From the NCBI RefSeq assembly GCF_013391475.1, contig NZ_JACBAZ010000001.1, positions 640,377 through 704,376 on the forward strand: 64,000 bases of DNA, read 5' to 3'. Shown one piece after another: positions 54,170-64,000 of the stretch. The position numbers and the translations under genes are program-made. The stretch comes from Oceaniferula marina (lineage in GTDB: Bacteria > Verrucomicrobiota > Verrucomicrobiia > Verrucomicrobiales > Akkermansiaceae). The notes beneath the pieces were generated by a model that did not search any database, was not told where the DNA came from, and saw nothing but the letters and a program-made list of their open reading frames with translations. Within the stretch, counting starts at the first letter, position 1, and the number at the start of each line of letters is the position of its first letter.

Positions 54170-56191
54170 CTAATATTCAACCACAAGCTTCAAGGTAGTG
54201 CCCTCACCGGGAACGGAATCAATCATCAGCTCCCCGCCTATTTTTTTTGCTCGTGTCCTCATATTATCCAATCCCGAAACTCGCTCAAGAGTATTTACGT
54301 CAAACCCGATGCCATTATCCCGGAAAACAATGATAAATCGATAATCACTAGAAACGGTTACTTCTACCTTCGTAGCATGCGCATGACGGGAGCAGTTGTA
54401 GAGAGCCTCCTTATATAATAACATGACCTGCCTTTTAAATGGAAAATCTACTACTCGATCGACGAGCTTGCCCTCGACAGAGAAAATACAAACGTTTTCC
54501 TCTAAGATGATTCTGGCTCGTTGCTCCAACCGATCTACCAAATCCGACAGGTAGATTTGATTTTTTCGGGTAAAAAAGACAGCTTCCTCTAATGCAACAG
54601 AAGTCTCGCGAGAAATCAGCTCCAGTTCCTCAAACTCCTCAGCCAATGATTCATCCTGAACCTCATCCTGCAAGTTACTGATTCCCAATGATATGCTACC
54701 CAGGTTACACCCCACATCATCATGCAAATCTCTTGAAATCTGCTCCCGAAGTCGGTGCAATGCCAATGCCTTCGCTCGACGGTTACGAATCACGAGGTAA
54801 ACCACCATGACAAAAAAGATGATCATCAAGCCCCAAAGCAGGTACCTCCAAAATAATTCAATCGTTCGGTCTAGCTCAATGATCTGATGATGTACTACCG
54901 CAAGATCTCGCTCCAAAGCTTCTCTCTGAGCCAAGCCTTTTAGCCACAGGTAGGTATCGATAATTGGATATGAATCGACATACCCATCCACCAAGCGTTT
55001 TGTCTCGAGTGAATCCAACTGACCGTCCGGGGTATGAACCGTCACACCACAGTTCAGAGATAAATTTTCGTCACCTCCCCATACAATGATTTCACCAAAT
55101 GCCAAAATGGAATCCTGATGATAATCTGATAGACCGGATGCCGTAACCTTCACGTACCGTCCTGAGACACCTCCCATAGGGACGGCAAAGGCTAGATCGG
55201 TCACGGGCCGAAAGTGCCTTTTAGGATGATGCTTTCGTAGTTTATAATCAGGTAAAACAAACATGTGGTATAAAGGAACCTTCATGGAGGCATCATCAAA
55301 TACCTCAATCGTCAAAGAGTCAGGGTAGCCAAAATGCGGCAATAAGATATCGGAAGGTGGTTCTGCAGGATAAAAAGCCAGTCGCCCCATCGGCTTTTTC
55401 TCACCTAGATCAATAATGATTTCCACGCCCTCGCCATCACGTGCCCGGGGTAACTCAACAATAAAATCAGTATCTCGCACGTTCTCTTTGCCCAACGGAA
55501 ACCCTAACGGACTCAAACGGTCGGCAATAAAACGTATGTCCCAGTATGGGTATGACTGGAAATGAGCTGACGTTGATCGCTGAGAGTAAGGTGCCACATT
55601 GACCATCCCCACCCCACGCTGCTCCATCACTACGATTTCACTCAACGCAAAAAACTCCATATCATTTACTACCTGTCCACGCTCCACAATGATTTTCATG
55701 TAGCGCGCGTTGATGTCCAAGTCTTCGAACATCACTGGAGCGACTCCTGGATTTTGAAAATCCGATTGTGTCCGGTCTATGATATGAACAACTTCTCCAT
55801 CCTTTTTAGAACGAAACTCGACCCTGAACCGGCGGGGGAAGCCGTAAGATTGAAGCTGGTCACCCTGAGGATCAACAGCAGGGATAAGCGCAATCGATTT
55901 CACTGGAGTTGGGCGATTAAACTTTAGCTGCACCCACTCATTCATAGGCTCAGCCTCCGAGTCCGCATTATGGAAGATGCTATGGTAACCAAAACGCTCC
56001 GCCATCCATTTGGCATTTCGTTTCGGCAATGATGAAAGTTGACGCTCCAGCTCGCCAGCCCTCTCATCCAAAATGCCTTTCTGGGTATAAGGGTTGATCC
56101 CCTGACCATCATCATCGGAACATGAGATGAGTGTGATGGTTATTAACCCCAATAACAATCGAGTGAAAGGCAGAATAGGCAAATGCTTCAT
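54170..56191 (-). CDS. sensor histidine kinase with lipobox and two discoidin-like sensor regions
   Basis: The N-terminus is a lipoprotein-type signal (L-I-S-C at about residue 24). Two beta-rich regions (about 60-190 and 205-380) each show discoidin patterns, such as W-V-Q-L-K-F-N-R-P-T-P-V-K-S-I-A-L and R-Y-M-K-I-I-V in the first and R-Y-V-K-V-T-A-S-G-L in the second. A membrane helix spans about 449-468. The kinase core has the HisKA_3 H-box R-D-L-H-D-D-V-G (His490), the N-box Y-K-E-A-L-Y-N (Asn599) and D-N-G-I-G-F (625-630). It probably senses a periplasmic glycan and phosphorylates the adjacent regulator. Carrying both a lipobox and a transmembrane helix is unusual. Confidence 0.9.
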   Translation of the reverse strand: MKHLPILPFTRLLLGLITITLISCSDDDGQGINPYTQKGILDERAGELERQLSSLPKRNAKWMAERFGYHSIFHNADSEAEPMNEWVQLKFNRPTPVKSIALIPAVDPQGDQLQSYGFPRRFRVEFRSKKDGEVVHIIDRTQSDFQNPGVAPVMFEDLDINARYMKIIVERGQVVNDMEFFALSEIVVMEQRGVGMVNVAPYSQRSTSAHFQSYPYWDIRFIADRLSPLGFPLGKENVRDTDFIVELPRARDGEGVEIIIDLGEKKPMGRLAFYPAEPPSDILLPHFGYPDSLTIEVFDDASMKVPLYHMFVLPDYKLRKHHPKRHFRPVTDLAFAVPMGGVSGRYVKVTASGLSDYHQDSILAFGEIIVWGGDENLSLNCGVTVHTPDGQLDSLETKRLVDGYVDSYPIIDTYLWLKGLAQREALERDLAVVHHQIIELDRTIELFWRYLLWGLMIIFFVMVVYLVIRNRRAKALALHRLREQISRDLHDDVGCNLGSISLGISNLQDEVQDESLAEEFEELELISRETSVALEEAVFFTRKNQIYLSDLVDRLEQRARIILEENVCIFSVEGKLVDRVVDFPFKRQVMLLYKEALYNCSRHAHATKVEVTVSSDYRFIIVFRDNGIGFDVNTLERVSGLDNMRTRAKKIGGELMIDSVPGEGTTLKLVVEY

Positions 56192-56408
56192 GAACTGGTA
56201 TTATAGCAATTTTTCAGTCGATCACAAGGTCTCAGCCCCATCATTCAGATGAATCAAGGAATCAAGCTCAAATTGCCTATGCCATCATCATCAAAATGAT
56301 GCCCATCAGGTGGCCCGCCTTAAGGCTGACCTCATTAATCGCCGTGAAAGCTGGCTTCCGTCATTAGGTGCATGATTCGATCTAGAAGGCAATGCTCACA
56401 AAACCGCA
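56192..56408. other. short intergenic region upstream of the kinase gene
   Basis: It holds the motif at 56220-56235. No gene is seen. Confidence 0.4.
56220..56235 (-). promoter_or_regulatory. regulatory-type motif upstream of the sensor kinase gene
   Basis: On the minus strand CTGAGACCTTGTGATC, matching 14 of 16 bases of the copy before GH2 at 59619-59634. It lies 29 bases before the kinase start codon. Confidence 0.45.
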
Positions 56409-59546
<3,138 letters not shown>

Positions 59547-59618
59547 TTAATCGTTTTTCAGGTCTCGCCCCGCCTACTTGTGACCAAAATCAAAAGCCTC
59601 GATCTCAGACATTGCCAT

Positions 59619-59634
59619 GACCACAAGGTCACAG
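59619..59634 (-). promoter_or_regulatory. regulatory-type motif upstream of GH2
   Basis: On the minus strand CTGTGACCTTGTGGTC. A perfect inverted repeat TGACC-ACAA-GGTCA lies at its centre. It overlaps the GH95 stop codon and is about 90 bases upstream of the GH2 gene. Confidence 0.45.
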
Positions 59635-62136
59635 ACTTAGCTTATGATTTAACTTCAGCTTCTCCCCTTTTTGTAATTTGAGCGAAACTTTCTGATCTTT
59701 GTAACGAACCTGACAGCTACCACCGTGTTTCGATGTGATTGAGGCGTTGATGAGTTTACCGCCCTCCCATGCCATCGAAACTTCAAAGGCGCCACGTGCG
59801 ACTAAGCCGCTGACCTCACCTTCGCTCCAGACTTCAGGTAAAGCGGGGAGTAGTTCAATTTCACCTCGGTGGCTTTGTAAGAGCATTTCGCTAATCCCTG
59901 CTGTGAACCCAGCACTCTGTTCCAAAGCATTACCGCCCTTCCCCATCAAGTTGGGGTGAATCACCTTCTCGCTATGGTAGCGTGTGATATATTCAAAGCT
60001 CTTTTCTACATCGTAAAAACGAGCATGCAGAGCCACCAACCAGGAGATACTCCAGCCAATCTTTCCTGCCCCCCGCTCACTTTGACTGCGAACCTCAAGC
60101 GTTTTTCTCGCCCCCTCAACCAACTTCGGCGCGTTGGCCGTGTTGAACTGGTATCCTGGATAAAAAGCAAACAGGTGGCTGACATGTCGATGCATAGGTT
60201 CACCATCAATGTAGTCCCGGGACCACTCACGGATACGCCCATCCGCTCTCAAATGAGTGGTTTCTAGGCGAGGCAAGACTTTATTAATTTCACGGGCAAC
60301 AGCATCATCCTTCACCCCTAAAACTTCTGACGCTTCGAGATAGTCCTGGAATAGCTGCCAAGCCAGCTGCTGATCCATCGCAGTGCCCATATCCTCCTGC
60401 CCCCATCTTTTCTTTGCCCTGTCTTCCTCTTTAACAAGGAAGGTATTTTCCGGTGAGGCATCGGGCCCCAACACCAGCTTACCCGTCCGCGGATCTTCAA
60501 CCATCCAATCGAGACAGAACATCACGTGCTCTTTCAACACCGGGAAGCCTCGTTCTTTAAGGAACTCACGATCCATCCCAAAACGATAGTGATCCATAAT
60601 ATGCGTCGCACACCAAGCTCCACCCATCACCCAGAAGGCACGTGGCGGCTTGCTGGGGAAAATCGAGTGATGCATACCATTAAGCACACCCACAGCGGCG
60701 CCGCGGCATCCTAACATTTTAGAAGCCAGTTTCTTCGCGGACGGCAACTGACGTTCCATCATCCCCACATAGGACTCGTGGCATTCTGAGAGATTTGTCA
60801 CCTCAGCAGGCCAATAATACATCTGCGTATTAATATTGTGATGATAGTCACCAGACCACATGGGCATAAGCTCGGAATTCCACAATCCTGACAAGGGTGG
60901 TCCCATTTCACCCCGTGCCGAAGTGATCAGAATATAGCGCCCCAGTTGGAACAACTGCTCATCCAGCAAGCCGTCGTAATTCTCGCGATGGGATTGCCTG
61001 ATCCCCTTCATCGAGCTGCTCCGAGCCAACCGCTTGTCCGTTGGGATGTCGTTCTTCTTTTTCGGCCCGAGACGTAGTTGCACTCGATCAAACAGCTCGC
61101 TGTGCGCACCGACGGCAGCAGCACGGGACTTCTCCCATCCCATTTTTTGGAACGCCTTAAGCAAGAGTTCAGAATCCTTGATGAGATCGCGATCCAAAGG
61201 TTTGTAGCTATCATTTTTGTTAAAATTAGTCGAGCCAGACATAATCACCAACAACTCACGGGCACCACTGACACTCAACACACCACCTTTAGACTCCACC
61301 TTACCTCCCACAGTAAAAGCACGCGCAACCGCAGCGTAACTGGTATCATAGGCAGTCTTTTTTTGTCCATGGGCAGCCCCCTTCAGGAAAATCCCATGAT
61401 CTCCCAAACTTCCCGTTGCCGGCTTCTGGTGTGGAAAATTAACCGGGCGACTAAAATGAAGTGTTGTTGAAATGGTGTCCGGTCCAGATGCTTTCATGCG
61501 AATCGCAACCACATTCAAATCATCGGCAATAAAGGTCTCCCGCTGGTAGGTCGTTTTATCTAAGGTATAACGTGTATGTGTCACACCAGTGGACAGATCC
61601 AAGGCGCGGACATAGTTCTGCACCTTCTTTGCTCCACTTGAGTAATCATAGTCGAATTCAAGCAAACCAAATGTCACATATGAGCCCATACCTTGAAAAC
61701 GATTATTCGCTTTCACCAGCAACTCGCTGTCGATCAGTTGATGCGCTTCATGTGCTTTTCCGTCAAAGAGAAGCTTACGCACCTGATCAACTGTTTTCGT
61801 TTTATCTGGAAGTTTGCCAAAGATGTATTTCTCATCCGCAGTCGGTGGCAGCCACAACTCTAAATGATTAAACTGAATCACGTCTTTCTCAATGCCACCA
61901 AAAACCATGGCTCCAAAGGTGCCATTACCGATGGGAAGCGCCTGCTCCCATCGCGATGCGGGTCGTTCAAACCAAAGCGTGTTCGCAGACTCCTCTGATT
62001 GGGGCTCACCCGTAAAGACCGCCTTTCGGTCATAACCCTCCAGTTTGGTGGATGTCCATGGTTCGCGCTTAGCATCAACGCCCCCCTGAGCCAACAAGAC
62101 CAGAACCAGAGTCAACCAACATTTTTTTTTAATCAT
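59629..62136 (-). CDS. GH95 alpha-L-fucosidase, secreted
   Basis: GH95 enzymes remove alpha-1,2-linked fucose by inversion; some members act on alpha-L-galactose. The N-terminus has W-F-E-R-P-A-S-R-W-E-Q-A-L-P-I-G-N-G-T-F-G-A-M-V-F-G, and the catalytic region has L-S-G-L-W-N and N-I-N-T-Q-M-Y-Y-W-P-A-E-V-T-N-L. The C-terminal beta domain ends near S-L-K-L-Q-K-G-E. The start at 62136 opens a signal peptide (M-I-K-K-K-C-W-L-T-L-V-L). It sits between GH36-like and GH2 genes, pointing to a fucosylated galactan substrate. Confidence 0.93.
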   Translation of the reverse strand: MIKKKCWLTLVLVLLAQGGVDAKREPWTSTKLEGYDRKAVFTGEPQSEESANTLWFERPASRWEQALPIGNGTFGAMVFGGIEKDVIQFNHLELWLPPTADEKYIFGKLPDKTKTVDQVRKLLFDGKAHEAHQLIDSELLVKANNRFQGMGSYVTFGLLEFDYDYSSGAKKVQNYVRALDLSTGVTHTRYTLDKTTYQRETFIADDLNVVAIRMKASGPDTISTTLHFSRPVNFPHQKPATGSLGDHGIFLKGAAHGQKKTAYDTSYAAVARAFTVGGKVESKGGVLSVSGARELLVIMSGSTNFNKNDSYKPLDRDLIKDSELLLKAFQKMGWEKSRAAAVGAHSELFDRVQLRLGPKKKNDIPTDKRLARSSSMKGIRQSHRENYDGLLDEQLFQLGRYILITSARGEMGPPLSGLWNSELMPMWSGDYHHNINTQMYYWPAEVTNLSECHESYVGMMERQLPSAKKLASKMLGCRGAAVGVLNGMHHSIFPSKPPRAFWVMGGAWCATHIMDHYRFGMDREFLKERGFPVLKEHVMFCLDWMVEDPRTGKLVLGPDASPENTFLVKEEDRAKKRWGQEDMGTAMDQQLAWQLFQDYLEASEVLGVKDDAVAREINKVLPRLETTHLRADGRIREWSRDYIDGEPMHRHVSHLFAFYPGYQFNTANAPKLVEGARKTLEVRSQSERGAGKIGWSISWLVALHARFYDVEKSFEYITRYHSEKVIHPNLMGKGGNALEQSAGFTAGISEMLLQSHRGEIELLPALPEVWSEGEVSGLVARGAFEVSMAWEGGKLINASITSKHGGSCQVRYKDQKVSLKLQKGEKLKLNHKLSL

Positions 62137-62199
62137 CATATCTAAATACAAATCCTGTTTCTTCAGCCCACTCTAGTCAGGCTAAAACCGTTAACTCGT

Positions 62200-64000
62200 T
62201 CAATTTTTCTTCTGCGCACCAGTCAAATCCTTGTGACTCAGCAGCTCATATTTCAGAAATACAAAATCTGCAGCTGACTGAATCTCCAAAGCAACCTTTT
62301 TATCAGAGCTAACCACAGACTCAGAAAGTTTTTCGGTGCGTAAATCCGTAACTTTAAGCTTATCGCCAGCCTCACAAAAACGAATACTCACATGACGAGC
62401 CGCTTCGGTATTCTTACGCTCTCGAAACACGAGAAGATAACCCGTTTTTGAGCCAGGTTTAACCCACTGAAATCCGCTCCAAGCAGCGCCGTTCGGCTCA
62501 TCACCCATCGCAAAAACATAACTTTGATAGAGTTCATGTTGAACCGGCTTGTATATAGAAAGCAAGTCACGGACTTCATCCCGGTCACTGCCTTTGTAGT
62601 AATAAGTCGACTGGAAAAAAGTTGGAATACCCATCAGCCCAAGTGCCACCTCATATCCGTGCCCGTAAAGGTGTGCGTCACTCTTTTGCCTGTTCACTCG
62701 AGCAAAATTCTGAATAGGCAGCTCAAATTTGTTCAAGTTGACATACTCAGCCAACTCACGGTTTTCACGTAACATCAACGTCGGCTGAGGAATTGTATTG
62801 GCAGGCGTGTTTGGTTTTCGGTTAGACAGCCAGACACACCCAAAATCGCGAGCCCAGAAATACCCGAATCGTGGAGCATTCTCTGTGACATCTACAGCCA
62901 TACGCGCCTTATGCTCCGTATAAAGCAAAAAGCTGCGCAACTTATTCCAGTGGCTGTATAGATGGTCATAATTGGAAATATGTGCGAAGTCATACTTCCA
63001 TGTTTCAAACCCACCTTCATCGAAATTGCGCTTTAGATCGTCGAGTTCGGCTCGGGCCGCCGTCCACAGGCCCAATCGAAGCCCCTTGCTTGCAGCGGCA
63101 TCGCGAACAACACTCCACCCCTTCGGGTACCAGTCGTCCCTTGTGCTCCATTCATTTTTCTTTTTATCCGCTTCATTGGAACGACCCTTCTGCCAACCAT
63201 CGTCAATCTGTAAAACATCAATTCCAAGGTCAGTTACTGAATCGATTTCCTTCAAGACCTCAGACTCCGCCGCTCTAGACATGGAGTCGCCTCCTCCATT
63301 ACCACTGCCCCAGGTGTTAGCCTTTACCCACACATCACGCTTTGGATCTACAGGAAAACGAGCCCGATCAAACTCTTTCATAGCGAGTTCGCGCTGATCG
63401 GAGGAAGCTTCAGAGTAGAGCACAGTCCATGTCGCCCAACACCAGCGGTATTCCTCTGGATGCAAATACTCAGCGGAAAGCCCCGAACCCGTATTATGCA
63501 GACCAGCTTTATCTTTCTTAAACGCCCCAGTATCCACACCTGAACGGTTCACACACTTGTGCGACTCTTTCACCCAAGCAATCCCACCCTTGTTGTTTTC
63601 CGCAAACAAAACACTAGCCCAATCTACACTATCCCCCGTCATGGGCTCTTGCCGCGACATATGGTGATCTTCAGTATGGCGGTGCTGCGTGTCGTTATAG
63701 TAGCCGAATGCGGTCAAGCGATCCTGCTTCACAGGTAGAAAATCAACACGCCGCTCAGAAGCTTCATTTTGCTTCGCGTTAACCTTTTTCGCCTTGCCGC
63801 CACAATTCATGTAACTGGATAAGCGATAGCCATCAGGCGCCATACTGTTCAACTCGCTGATCCGTTTGGGATCACCGTTAAGATTCAATGCCCCTGCAGC
63901 CTTTCCGCCCTCGCTCTCGTATACCCAGACCTCAGAAACACAAACATTCACCCCACCTTCTTTAATCACCTTAATGTTCACCGCATCCCCCACGCGAACA
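62200..64000 (-). CDS. GH36-like alpha-galactosidase, N-terminus beyond the window
   Basis: The frame is open to the window edge; the GTG at 63993 is only an internal codon of what is probably a longer protein. The clan GH-D barrel shows L-Q-I-D-D-G-W-Q, a likely nucleophile region W-K-Y-D-F and R-D-F-G-C-V-W-L-S-N-R-K. A C-terminal beta domain follows. The residues seen before the barrel are beta-rich and may belong to a carbohydrate-binding domain. Alpha-galactosidase activity is the most likely function. It lies 63 bases upstream of GH95, an operon-like spacing. Confidence 0.82.
   Translation of the reverse strand, partial: VRVGDAVNIKVIKEGGVNVCVSEVWVYESEGGKAAGALNLNGDPKRISELNSMAPDGYRLSSYMNCGGKAKKVNAKQNEASERRVDFLPVKQDRLTAFGYYNDTQHRHTEDHHMSRQEPMTGDSVDWASVLFAENNKGGIAWVKESHKCVNRSGVDTGAFKKDKAGLHNTGSGLSAEYLHPEEYRWCWATWTVLYSEASSDQRELAMKEFDRARFPVDPKRDVWVKANTWGSGNGGGDSMSRAAESEVLKEIDSVTDLGIDVLQIDDGWQKGRSNEADKKKNEWSTRDDWYPKGWSVVRDAAASKGLRLGLWTAARAELDDLKRNFDEGGFETWKYDFAHISNYDHLYSHWNKLRSFLLYTEHKARMAVDVTENAPRFGYFWARDFGCVWLSNRKPNTPANTIPQPTLMLRENRELAEYVNLNKFELPIQNFARVNRQKSDAHLYGHGYEVALGLMGIPTFFQSTYYYKGSDRDEVRDLLSIYKPVQHELYQSYVFAMGDEPNGAAWSGFQWVKPGSKTGYLLVFRERKNTEAARHVSIRFCEAGDKLKVTDLRTEKLSESVVSSDKKVALEIQSAADFVFLKYELLSHKDLTGAQKKN

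Overview
The window looks like a chromosomal segment of a marine-type Verrucomicrobiota bacterium (Verrucomicrobiales/Akkermansiaceae-like). The reasons are several genes ending in the exosortase-type PEP-CTERM signal (V-P-E-P-S-S, a hydrophobic helix, then R-R-R-K), an ECF sigma factor paired with a FecR-like protein, many secreted glycoside hydrolases and sulfatases, weak Shine-Dalgarno sequences, and a tiny mS38/COX24-like basic protein. This assignment is inference; no marker gene was searched.

Layout. 1-10.7 kb is core metabolism and housekeeping: transketolase (cut by the window start), long-form hisG, the 34-residue COX24-like protein, recN, a PhnP-like metallo-hydrolase, a TIGR03790 protein, a LolA-like secreted protein, a DksA-type zinc finger protein and lutC. 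10.7-17.1 kb holds a secreted sulfatase homologue that has lost its catalytic signature, a GH115 alpha-glucuronidase, and a divergent ArsP-like permease / ArsR regulator / low-molecular-weight phosphatase locus with two matching operator-like repeats. 17.1-28 kb is mostly minus strand: a pentameric ligand-gated ion channel, two tandem pilin-like paralogues, a thioredoxin-like protein, a transglutaminase-like protein with a discoidin-like tail, a DUF502 membrane protein and a PBP2 with long disordered extensions. 28-30.4 kb is a TPP riboswitch with a terminator and thiC. 30.4-37.7 kb has a repeat protein and an array of four PEP-CTERM genes surrounding the ECF sigma/FecR pair; three genes there share a promoter pattern. 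37.7-46.2 kb carries a U32 peptidase (RlhA-like), AlkC-like DNA repair protein, lipA, an intact sulfatase, a SufR-like regulator and lysine 2,3-aminomutase.

At 46.3 kb a complete tRNA-Arg(ACG) marks the edge of an accessory region. The last 47 bases of the tRNA are repeated exactly at 51.88-51.92 kb, next to a truncated tyrosine-integrase gene. The 5.5 kb between carries GH92 and GH43-type enzymes. Beyond it lie a 3'-truncated PEP-CTERM gene, a complete paralogue, and a carbohydrate locus: response regulator, a histidine kinase with a lipobox and two discoidin-like sensor regions, GH2 beta-galactosidase, GH95 alpha-fucosidase and a GH36-like alpha-galactosidase cut by the window end. By eye this last third is more AT-rich than the first two thirds. 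The enzymes together suggest breakdown of a fucose- and galactose-containing glycan under control of the adjacent two-component system.
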